A DNA stretch of 7,260 nt. It comes from Sphingomonadales bacterium (GTDB lineage Bacteria; Pseudomonadota; Alphaproteobacteria; Sphingomonadales; Sphingomonadaceae). The notes under the pieces were generated by a model, which did no database searches, was not told the DNA's origin, and worked only from the letters and a program-made list of their open reading frames with translations. The DNA is taken from positions 1-7,260 of the forward strand of contig JAAFIT010000116.1 of NCBI GenBank assembly GCA_013298745.1, in the 5' to 3' direction. Each line of letters opens with the position of its first letter. Positions within the stretch are counted from its first letter, which is position 1. Positions 1 to 6,079 of the stretch are shown here, in pieces. The translations under genes were made by a program, and so were the position numbers.

Positions 1-23
1 GCCATGCACGGGGCATGGCCCCG
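1..23. terminator. GC-rich overlapping hairpins past the last minus-strand gene
   Basis: Two mutually exclusive stems can be drawn. In one, CGGGGC (9-14) pairs with GCCCCG (18-23) over an ATG loop. In the other, GCCATGC (1-7) pairs with GCATGGC (13-19) over a 5-base loop. They lie 24 to 46 bases beyond the stop codon of the glycosyltransferase ending at 47, where a terminator for the leftward operon would be expected. No T-run follows in the minus-strand direction within the window, so this is not a canonical intrinsic terminator. It could instead be an intergenic repeat unit or a bidirectional element shared with a gene outside the window. Confidence 0.35.
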
Positions 24-46
24 CGGTCAATATTCGAGTTAACGGT

Positions 47-1135
47 CTAACTGGCGGGACCTAAGCCAAACATGGCACGCGTGATGGCCACGGCTTTGTT
101 GAACCGGCGTTGCAGCAGCCGCCGGAAAATCAGGCTGAGCGTCACCAGCCAATGCCATGGCAACAGGATCGGTCGGTTGCGACGGATGAACGCCAGCCGC
201 GACCGGGTCAGCCAATATTCGGACAACACGCTGCGCGCACCGGGCCGACCGGACGAACCGATCGATCCGCCTTCCTTGTGATAGACGATCGCACCATGCG
301 CAAAGGCCGTCTTGAAGCGGCGATCATTGCGCGCCGCCCAATCGATTTCTTCGAAATAGAGGAAATAGCGGTCTTCCATCGGCCCGACGGTTTCGAGAAA
401 CGGTCGGCTTACCGCAAGCGATGCCCCCAGCACGAAATCGGTCTGGTCGACGACGCGTTTGGGGTCGAATGGCGTTGTGATCGGCTGGCGCGAGCCGATG
501 CCTTGCGATTGGCCGGTCCACAGGTTGAACCGGCTACCGTTGAGGGCCTGAACCATGTCGGGTTGGTGATAGAAGCGCACAACGGTGCCGCACATCCCGA
601 CATTGTGGGTGGTCGACATGCGCGTCACCAGCGCCGCCGCGGCGGTCTGCTCGATCACCGTGTCGTTGTTGAGCAACCAGAAATAGTTCATGCGCGGGTC
701 GCTGAGCAGCAGGCGCAGCCCGAGATTGTTGCCGCCGGCGAAGCCGAGGTTGCCGCCACTGTCGATCAGCGTCAGCACGGCGTCGCTGGGGCCCGTGGCG
801 GTTCCCAGATCGGCCTGGGCGAGGCGGCGGACACCAATCGGCTTGGGCAAGGGGGGTTGCGAAAAACGCGCCATGTCGGGCTTTATCGGCGTCGACGCCA
901 GCGTCCCGGCCGCCCATTGCTCGATCTTGTCGAGCGAGCCATCGTCCGAGCCATTGTCGATGACCACGACGCGCAGCGGAATGGTGCTGCGAAACACCGA
1001 TTCGAGGCATTCGATGGTGTCGGCCCAGCGGTTCCAGTTGACTAGGACAATGCCCAAGGCTGCCGGCCCGGGCGTCCGGGGGGCAACCCGCGCCGGCGAC
1101 GTCGCCACTTCGCTGGTTGCAGTCTTGCCGGTCAT
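47..1135 (-). CDS. Family 2 glycosyltransferase (WbbL/rhamnosyltransferase-like, COG1216 type)
   Basis: Likely transfers a sugar from a nucleotide-sugar donor to a growing lipid-linked repeat unit on the cytoplasmic face of the inner membrane. The 362-aa protein has a GT-A layout: VNWN at residues 32-35, IDNGS at 59-63, NLGFAGGNN at 129-137, the DXD-equivalent LNND at 155-158, and EEIDW at 262-266 as the probable catalytic-base region, followed by YHKEGGS from 285. A proline-containing insert (about 70-120) separates the second and third motifs, as I recall for a proteobacterial EPS subfamily of GT2. The C-terminus is basic with a hydrophobic patch (about 323-337), probably membrane-associating. 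The ATG overlaps the TGA of the upstream glycosyltransferase (bases 1132-1135), which supports this start and translational coupling. The first 25 or so residues are Ala/Thr/Pro-rich and outside the domain. Donor and acceptor cannot be read from sequence; rhamnose is only a family-level guess. Confidence 0.92.
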   Translation of the reverse strand: MTGKTATSEVATSPARVAPRTPGPAALGIVLVNWNRWADTIECLESVFRSTIPLRVVVIDNGSDDGSLDKIEQWAAGTLASTPIKPDMARFSQPPLPKPIGVRRLAQADLGTATGPSDAVLTLIDSGGNLGFAGGNNLGLRLLLSDPRMNYFWLLNNDTVIEQTAAAALVTRMSTTHNVGMCGTVVRFYHQPDMVQALNGSRFNLWTGQSQGIGSRQPITTPFDPKRVVDQTDFVLGASLAVSRPFLETVGPMEDRYFLYFEEIDWAARNDRRFKTAFAHGAIVYHKEGGSIGSSGRPGARSVLSEYWLTRSRLAFIRRNRPILLPWHWLVTLSLIFRRLLQRRFNKAVAITRAMFGLGPAS

Positions 1136-2061
1136 GATTGATGATTCCAGAAGTCGAGGCTTGATTCGTCGCGGTGATACACCAGCCGTGCCATTTCCTT
1201 GGCACGAAAAACACGGATCCGCGCCAATACGCCGACGCCCTTCATGCGGTTGCCGAGGCCCGATAGGCGATCGGATGTGAAGAGCCGTACACTGTCGACA
1301 GGGATGGATGCGATCATCGCCGCGGCGCGCGCCAGCCAGATAAGTTGCGACCGGCCAGCGGCACGATGATCATGATATTCGTGCTTGATGTGGCGCTGCC
1401 ACTTGCGTTCCAGCGCAGCGAAATCCGGCCGTGCCGGGTGATAGATGCGCATCGCCGGGACATAGCGAGGCGGAAAGCCGGCGGCAGTGGCGCGCAGCCC
1501 CCATTCAAGATCCTCGGCCTGTTCGATGCCGCAGAACGGCCCGACGCGGGCATGAATGCTCGCCGGGATGGCGAGGTTGCCAGCGCCCGAAAACCGCTTT
1601 TTCTCGATATAGAGCTTCTGGCGAAAGCCGAACACCGCTTCATAGGCTTCGATATCGGTCAGATGCTTCGGATCGACGAAATCGATGCGAACATCGCCGC
1701 CGATGACCGCGCGTTCCATATCGGCTTCCACTGCGTCGACGGCGGCCTGTAGCCAACCAGTTTCCGCGCGGCAATCGGCATCGATGAAGGCCAGGACCGG
1801 CGCCTTGGCCGCTGCGATACCGCGATTGCGCGCCAGCCCTGGCCCCGGTACCGGCTCCAGCATGAATTTGACGGTCGGAAACGCCGCTTTGACCTCGTCC
1901 ATCGAGACCCGCGAACCGTTGTCGACGACGATGATTTCGAAGCGACCATGATCCAGCACCTGCTGGCGCACCGATGTGAGGCAGCGCGCCAGAAGATCAG
2001 GGGTGTTGAGATGCGGTATGACCACCGACACGCGTGGTGTTTCGTCGCCTGACGTCGTCAT
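1132..2061 (-). CDS. Family 2 glycosyltransferase, GT-A fold
   Basis: Probable cytoplasmic glycosyltransferase acting in EPS repeat-unit assembly. The 309-aa protein begins the catalytic domain almost at once: VSVVIPHLNT at 11-20, the nucleotide-binding VVDNGS at 45-50, GLARNRG at 75-81, the metal-binding DXD as DAD at 94-96, GAGNLAIP at 159-166, and the ED..W acceptor/catalytic region at 183-187 (EDLEW). This is a full-length GT2 domain followed by about 110 residues rich in Arg, His and aromatic residues. No signal peptide or clear membrane span is seen. The start ATG overlaps the stop of the 65-aa gene (ATGA, 2058-2061), and its own stop overlaps the next glycosyltransferase start in the same way, so three genes are read as a coupled chain. 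GCGGTGA lies 5 bases upstream of the ATG as a partial ribosome binding site. Sugar specificity is unknown. Confidence 0.92.
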   Translation of the reverse strand: MTTSGDETPRVSVVIPHLNTPDLLARCLTSVRQQVLDHGRFEIIVVDNGSRVSMDEVKAAFPTVKFMLEPVPGPGLARNRGIAAAKAPVLAFIDADCRAETGWLQAAVDAVEADMERAVIGGDVRIDFVDPKHLTDIEAYEAVFGFRQKLYIEKKRFSGAGNLAIPASIHARVGPFCGIEQAEDLEWGLRATAAGFPPRYVPAMRIYHPARPDFAALERKWQRHIKHEYHDHRAAGRSQLIWLARAAAMIASIPVDSVRLFTSDRLSGLGNRMKGVGVLARIRVFRAKEMARLVYHRDESSLDFWNHQS

Positions 2062-2255
2062 CGTGTCACCGCAGTTTTGACGCTGGCAGTAAGCCTTGCG
2101 AGCGTCGGGTGGAATACCGGACCGGGCGCGACCTTCGACGCGGCACCCAAAGCGGCGTGATAGCGATTAGCGACCATCTGGCGCAATGCAACGCAGTCAC
2201 CGCCGTCTGGCACCTGCCAGCGCCACTCAAGCCGGTCGATGATGGTGTGGATCAT
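2058..2255 (-). CDS. Unrecognised 65-aa protein in the glycosyltransferase operon
   Basis: I do not recognise a family. The product is small and basic, with an aromatic N-terminal half (LEWRW at 9-13) and a segment from CVALRQMVANRYHAALGAA that could form a helix. It has one Cys (residue 21), no signal peptide and no membrane span. Support for a real gene is positional: it fills the gap between the ATPase stop (2275) and the next glycosyltransferase, starts 19 bp after the former, and ends in an ATGA overlap with the latter. Most third codon positions are G or C, as in its neighbours. No other start codon is available upstream in frame before the stop at 2307-2309. The ribosome binding site is weak (GGAT about 10 bases upstream), so translation may depend on coupling to the ATPase gene. 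It could be a small accessory subunit, or a degraded remnant of a larger gene. Confidence 0.6.
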   Translation of the reverse strand: MIHTIIDRLEWRWQVPDGGDCVALRQMVANRYHAALGAASKVAPGPVFHPTLARLTASVKTAVTR

Positions 2256-2274
2256 GGCAGCATCGATCCGGCAA

Positions 2275-3720
2275 TCACGCCGACAGTCGCGCCATTGCCG
2301 ACGACATCAGCAGCAGCGCCGACACACCGGGATAACGGAAGCGGAACCGGGTTTCGCCCTCCTTGGCCTCGGCTTCGAGCAGGTCATTCGGCCCGACAAA
2401 ACTCCGCAGTTCCTGTTCGATGACGACAGCATTGCGCCCGTCCTCAAGCTCGGTAACCACTTCCTCGGCCGTGAACAGACCGTCGCCGGCGCTCCCGGCT
2501 CGCGCGGCGGCAATCAGCATCGGCCATTTTGCCCGTGCGTCTTCACGGCTGAGACTTTGCTGGACACGCCGCGGCAAGGAGGCATTCCATTCGGTCAGGA
2601 CGCGTTCAACGGCGGTGGTGGCATGCGCTTCTGTGACAATGGCGCTCCGCGTGTCGATGGCCGCAAGTCCGGCATGATGCGCCAGCAGCCGGACCAGATA
2701 CGGCGACCCGCCGGCCATGACGGTAATCAGCCGGGTGGCGGCATCGGCATATTCCAGATCCGCTGCGGATTCGGCGATGCCGACCATGTCGCGGACTTCC
2801 TCCGGCGTCATCGGCCGCATCGGAAGCCCGACGATGTTGCGTCGCACCGAAGGCGCATACCCCAGGATTTCATCGAGATTCTGGGCAACGCCCGCCAGCA
2901 CCAACTGCACCCGCGCGGCGCGGTCGGACAGGTTCTTGACCAGTTCGGCGACGTCACGACGGAAACCGGCATCGGTGACCCGATCATATTCATCAAGAAT
3001 GAGAATGACCCGGGTGCCGGTCACGTCCGAAAACAGCTCGGCGAGTTCGCGGGGTCCGAACGTTGGCGGCAGCATCACATCGAAGCTGTCTCCCGCTTCG
3101 GCTTCCGGTGAATTCGGTACGACGGCGCGGTGATAGATTCGCGGGATGCGCGCTGCGAAGGCGCGGAACAGGTTGGCGAAATGCGTTTCTGTGCCGCAAC
3201 TGCCGTAAAGCACGAGATAACGGGCTTCGCGCGCAGTGTCGGCAAACACATGCATCAGGCTGGTCTTGCCGATCCCGCGCTCACCATAGACGACGACGTG
3301 CAAACGCTGTTGCTCAACGGCATCAATCAGCTGGCGCAGTGCATCATGACGGCCGGCGAAATGCTCGCGATCGGTAACCGGCTGCGACGCGCCAATCGCA
3401 TCGCGGAGCGCGATCCGCCGACGCATCAGCACGCCCTCACCCTGATTTTCGACTTCGTCCGAGGCCGATGCAATGAAGCGCGGCATCGTTTCTGCCCGCA
3501 TGGGATCATTTGAAGACGCCCACAGCCGATCGAGGAACGACGGACGCTGCTCACCGGCAACGGAGAGTCCGGTGGATGGCATGGGTTGCGCCGATGGCGA
3601 TTTGGTCATCACATTCGTCTCGGCTCTTTCCGGTGATGTGGCTTTGGACTGGTCGTCAACCGACCCGGCATCGATGGCCGCATCGGTTTCGGGTGATTTC
3701 CCGCGGCGCTTCCAGATCAT
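2275..3720 (-). CDS. AAA+/Orc1-like P-loop ATPase, first gene of the glycosyltransferase operon
   Basis: A 481-aa soluble ATPase of the AAA_16/Orc1-Cdc6-like type; its cellular job is unknown. Residues 1-115 look disordered and low in complexity (Ser, Pro, Ala, charged). The ATPase core starts near FAGRHDALRQL (121-131), followed by Walker A GERGIGKTS (146-154, Lys152), Walker B VILILDEYD (238-246, Asp243/Glu244), a sensor-1-like strand LVLAGVAQN (273-281), paired arginines at 293-294 as arginine-finger candidates, and GGSPYLVRLL (337-346) in the sensor-2/lid region. The last 70 or so residues (FTAEEVV to RFRFRYPGVSALLL) resemble the winged helix seen in this class. All catalytic residues are present, so hydrolysis is likely. 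GAGGA lies about 11 bases before the ATG. Its place at the head of an EPS operon suggests a role in regulating or assembling the pathway. Exosortase-linked EPS loci also carry an ATPase, but that one is ExeA-like and looks different. DNA-binding or STAND-type signalling roles are also possible. Confidence 0.88.
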   Translation of the reverse strand: MIWKRRGKSPETDAAIDAGSVDDQSKATSPERAETNVMTKSPSAQPMPSTGLSVAGEQRPSFLDRLWASSNDPMRAETMPRFIASASDEVENQGEGVLMRRRIALRDAIGASQPVTDREHFAGRHDALRQLIDAVEQQRLHVVVYGERGIGKTSLMHVFADTAREARYLVLYGSCGTETHFANLFRAFAARIPRIYHRAVVPNSPEAEAGDSFDVMLPPTFGPRELAELFSDVTGTRVILILDEYDRVTDAGFRRDVAELVKNLSDRAARVQLVLAGVAQNLDEILGYAPSVRRNIVGLPMRPMTPEEVRDMVGIAESAADLEYADAATRLITVMAGGSPYLVRLLAHHAGLAAIDTRSAIVTEAHATTAVERVLTEWNASLPRRVQQSLSREDARAKWPMLIAAARAGSAGDGLFTAEEVVTELEDGRNAVVIEQELRSFVGPNDLLEAEAKEGETRFRFRYPGVSALLLMSSAMARLSA

Positions 3721-3900
3721 CTGCTTTCATTCCTCGACAGGTCGCCTTTTGCCCTCGCCTAAAGCGCCGGGCCGTCAAATGCACGCGGTTTGTCACGGTC
3801 TCGCTTCTTTCTAAGCCTCTGGCAGACGCGCAGCTTTCATGTACAGTTCACGACCGCGACCTTGCCGCCTTGCGCTGAGACGTGTAGCAACCCCGGCGTG
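3721..3900. promoter_or_regulatory. Divergent intergenic region, presumed promoters of both operons
   Basis: About 180 bp separate the ATPase start (minus strand) from the barrel gene start (plus strand), and both operons must be transcribed from here or from inside the flanking genes. Possible -35 hexamers are TTGTCA on the plus strand (3790-3795) and TTGACG on the minus strand (3773-3778). Neither has a convincing -10 box at 16-18 bp, so no promoter can be placed with confidence. I saw no long palindrome, riboswitch-like fold or convincing small gene. The plus-strand leader may be long, as no strong ribosome binding site precedes the barrel start. Confidence 0.4.
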
Positions 3901-5241
3901 ATGTTGATGTGTTTTGATCTGTCCGGCGCCGCGTCGTCGTTTCGCCCACGGTGGCGGGACGTGGCAGGCGTGTCGTACGCAGCGGCTTTTCTGACCCTGT
4001 TGGGTACCGCCAATCCGGCACTGGCGGCGCCGGATGACGATGGCAACCCGCCGATCAATGCCGCCAATCTGTTGCAGACACAGATTATTCAAGGCCGGGC
4101 GTGGCGTCTTTCGGGCAGCCTCGGCGCGATGTATGACAGCAATATCTCGCGGACCGTCGATGGCGAAGGCGCGGCGCGGTTGTCCCCGTTGGTGTCCGGT
4201 GGCATCGGTTTGCCGGTTGGTCGTCAGCAGTTTTTTCTTGGCGGCCTTTATGGCCGAGACATTGTTTTCACGCAGGAGCGGTTCAACCGTGGCCGCAATG
4301 CGATTGGCGGCGGTGTGGCATGGCGGCTTGGCGCTGCCTGCAGTGGCGTCATCGGAGCCGAGCGATTCGAGCGACTTGCACTCTTTCTCGAGCAGGACAG
4401 CCTCGAAAACAACGTGCAGACGACCGTTACCGGGGCGGGTTCGATTGGCTGCCGCACGGCGACAGGCATTGGCTTTGGCGGCAGTGTTGAACATCGCACC
4501 GCATCCAATGATCTCGAATCGCGCCAACCCTTTGATCTGCGCAGTACGATCTATGCGCCCAATATTTCCTATGGCACCCCGACAATCGGGCAATTCTCGC
4601 TGACAGCGACGTTCAACAATACAACCTACCCCAACCGCACGGTCGTGACCGCCGGCGGGATCGTTGAAGACGGGATTCAGATCTTTTCCGGTCGCTTTGG
4701 TTACCAAAGAACGTTCGGTAGCCGGTTGCAACTGTCGCTGGGTGTGTCTTACCAGAATGCGACACCACGTCCTGAGACCGAACTGGGAATCGTCGACAAC
4801 CAGATTGTCTCGGTGCCGCGTGGCGGATTTTCGGGTAGCGGCTACGATATAACCGTTGAATATACGCCGTCGAGCCGTATGTCAGTGGCGTTGCTTGCCA
4901 GCCGAAATGTGCAGGTGTCGCCAAACGTCGGTGCGCTGTTTGTGGTCCGCAACGACTTTGGCATCGATGGCAGCTATCGCCTGAACCCGTCGATGTCGGC
5001 AGGGATTGGCGCGCGCCTGACCAAGAGCAAATATGAGGACAGTTTCACCCTTTCGAGCGAAAGCCCGCGCGTCAGTGACAACACCAAGCGCTTTTTCGTG
5101 AATTTCAACTATTCTCCGGTCAAGCTTTACACGATCCGGCTTGATATTGCGCACCAGCTGCGACGGTCGGATCCGGTTTCGTTCAATTTTGACAGCACTT
5201 CGGTTCGCTTGAACCTCATTGTGAATTTGGGGAGAGGCTGA
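3901..5241 (+). CDS. Outer-membrane beta-barrel protein of the EPS export system (EpsL/PF10082-like)
   Basis: Predicted outer-membrane barrel likely acting as the exit pore or an accessory porin for the polymer. From the chosen ATG the product is 446 aa. It has a long signal peptide: basic residues at 15-19, a hydrophobic stretch VSYAAAFLTLLG (24-35), and probable cleavage after ALA (40-42). After a linker come alternating amphipathic strands with short turns and longer loops, starting with GAMYDSNISRT (75-85), an opening typical of the beta-barrel porin 2 group found in EPS clusters. Two cysteines (147 and 184) sit at successive predicted periplasmic turns. The C-terminus ends LIVNLGRG rather than in an aromatic residue. 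Start choice is uncertain: GTG 3898, ATG 3901 and ATG 3907 are all possible and none has a good ribosome binding site. The frame also extends upstream to TTG 3790, but that would put about 37 poor residues before the signal. The stop overlaps the next start (TGATG, 5239-5243). Confidence 0.85.
   Translation: MLMCFDLSGAASSFRPRWRDVAGVSYAAAFLTLLGTANPALAAPDDDGNPPINAANLLQTQIIQGRAWRLSGSLGAMYDSNISRTVDGEGAARLSPLVSGGIGLPVGRQQFFLGGLYGRDIVFTQERFNRGRNAIGGGVAWRLGAACSGVIGAERFERLALFLEQDSLENNVQTTVTGAGSIGCRTATGIGFGGSVEHRTASNDLESRQPFDLRSTIYAPNISYGTPTIGQFSLTATFNNTTYPNRTVVTAGGIVEDGIQIFSGRFGYQRTFGSRLQLSLGVSYQNATPRPETELGIVDNQIVSVPRGGFSGSGYDITVEYTPSSRMSVALLASRNVQVSPNVGALFVVRNDFGIDGSYRLNPSMSAGIGARLTKSKYEDSFTLSSESPRVSDNTKRFFVNFNYSPVKLYTIRLDIAHQLRRSDPVSFNFDSTSVRLNLIVNLGRG
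5229..5237 (+). promoter_or_regulatory. Strong ribosome binding site for the EpsE-like gene
   Basis: The purine run GGGGAGAGG lies inside the last codons of the barrel gene. Its GGAG core (5231-5234) is 6 bases before ATG 5241, and its GAGG (5234-5237) is 9 bases before the in-frame ATG 5247, so either start is served. It is the best ribosome binding site in the window and suggests the export protein is made efficiently in its own right, beyond coupling to the barrel gene. Confidence 0.7.
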
Positions 5242-6041
5242 TGACCATGAATCGCACTTCGATATCCGCCGCGTGTCGTGCATTGCTCGTCATGTTGGCG
5301 TTGTTTCTCGGCGCGACCGCAGTGCGGGCGCAGCAGGCCAATACAGGCTATGTTCTAGGCGCCGACGACACCGTCCAGGTCGTTGTCTACGGCCAGACCG
5401 AGTTCAACATCACCACACGGATCAAGTCCGATGGCACGATTGTCATGCCGCTGATCGGCACCGTAAAGGCAGCGGGGCTGACCAACATTGGCCTTGCCAA
5501 CCAGATTGCGGATCAATTGACCAAGGGTGGCTTGCTCAAGTCGCCAATCGTCAACGTCGAGATCCTGAATTATGTCAGCAAGACGGCCAATGTTGCCGGG
5601 AAGGTGACAACCCCCGGCATCATCCCGCTCGATCGACCCTATCGTGCGCTCGAAGCGCTGCTGAAGGCCGGATGGGTTCGCGATGTGGGCGCCAGCTATG
5701 TCTACCTTCGCCGCCCCGGCCAGCCGGAAACCCGCCTGGCAGTCGAGGATCTGGTGCGCGGCGGCGCCGACAAGGATCCGCTGTTGCAGGATGGCGACAC
5801 GCTGTTCGTCCCCGATTCCGATATCTTCTTCGTGACCGGCCAGGTGGCGCGCCCGGGCAGCTTGCCCATTCTGCCGGGGATGACGATCCGCCAGGCGCTT
5901 GCCAGCGCCGGCGGCGTAACGGCCACCGGGTCGTCCAACAAGGTGGGTTTGATCCGCGGCGGGGCGAAAGAGGTTGACGTCGATCCTTCGCAACTTGTCG
6001 AAAAAAATGACGTGATCATTGTAAAAGAGCGTCTGTTCTGA
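5241..6041 (+). CDS. epsE: Short OPX/Wza-family polysaccharide export protein, EpsE-like
   Basis: Periplasmic/outer-membrane-associated component of Wzx/Wzy-type polysaccharide export. The 266-aa precursor has a signal peptide (hydrophobic ACRALLVMLALFLG, 11-24) with a probable signal peptidase I site after AVRA (27-30). No Cys follows, so it is not a lipoprotein. Next come the Poly_export domain (about 36-108: YVLGADDTVQVVVYG, then SDGTIVMPLIGTV) and two SLBB-type domains (about 112-190 and 195-262), each with the G.V..PG..P pattern (VAGKVTTPGIIPL, VTGQVARPGSLPI). The second also has TIRQALASAGG. The protein ends at VKERLF immediately after the second SLBB and lacks the C-terminal amphipathic helix that forms the Wza outer-membrane ring. 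Length, domain order and the terminal motif fit the EpsE family of methanolan and exosortase-type EPS loci. Neighbours (barrel before, EpsF-like after) agree. The symbol is assigned at family level. Confidence 0.9.
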   Translation: MTMNRTSISAACRALLVMLALFLGATAVRAQQANTGYVLGADDTVQVVVYGQTEFNITTRIKSDGTIVMPLIGTVKAAGLTNIGLANQIADQLTKGGLLKSPIVNVEILNYVSKTANVAGKVTTPGIIPLDRPYRALEALLKAGWVRDVGASYVYLRRPGQPETRLAVEDLVRGGADKDPLLQDGDTLFVPDSDIFFVTGQVARPGSLPILPGMTIRQALASAGGVTATGSSNKVGLIRGGAKEVDVDPSQLVEKNDVIIVKERLF

Positions 6042-6079
6042 TGCTTGAAATCGTCCGTCCTGAAGGGATCAGCCGGTGA
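6041..6079 (+). CDS. Possible 12-codon coupling ORF between epsE and epsF
   Basis: A tiny frame encoding MLEIVRPEGISR exactly fills the gap between the EpsE-like and EpsF-like genes. Its ATG shares a base with the EpsE-like stop (TGATG, 6039-6043) and its TGA overlaps the GTG start of the next gene (GTGA, 6076-6079). The ribosome binding site of the next gene lies inside it. It has no ribosome binding site of its own beyond reinitiation at the overlapping stop. It may be a re-initiation relay that couples the two genes, or it may be chance. Confidence 0.25.
   Translation: MLEIVRPEGISR
6063..6068 (+). promoter_or_regulatory. Ribosome binding site that fixes the GTG start of the EpsF-like gene
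   Basis: AAGGGA ends 7 bases before GTG 6076. No ATG in the right frame precedes the membrane segment, and the GTG gives a standard short cytoplasmic N-terminus (MSIVQLLRILIARRW), so this site decides the start. Confidence 0.7.

Noticed and set aside
110..1045. 311-aa open frame on the plus strand
   Set aside because: It is antisense to a clear glycosyltransferase, rich in Arg/His/Gln with no recognisable motif, as expected for the complementary frame of a GC-rich gene.
2239..3111. 290-aa open frame on the plus strand
   Set aside because: It is antisense to the ATPase, whose Walker motifs fix the real frame; the product has low-complexity Arg/Gly/His composition and no domain.
3656..3730. 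24-codon minus-strand frame starting at ATG 3730 and overlapping the ATPase start
   Set aside because: It begins 10 bases before the ATPase ATG in another frame and ends soon after; no sign of selection, and GAGGA serves the ATPase equally well.
3721..3900. Sigma-70-like promoters at TTGTCA (+) and TTGACG (-)
   Set aside because: Only the -35 hexamers look right; no acceptable -10 box lies at the proper spacing, so separate promoter features are not claimed.
3811..4731. 306-aa open frame on the minus strand
   Set aside because: It runs opposite the barrel gene and spans its signal peptide region; the translation shows no fold or motif and would collide with the divergent promoter region.
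5273..5977. 234-aa plus-strand frame inside the EpsE-like gene
   Set aside because: It is a shifted frame of a gene with clear Poly_export and SLBB motifs; the product is Arg/Cys/Gly-rich, typical of a shadow.
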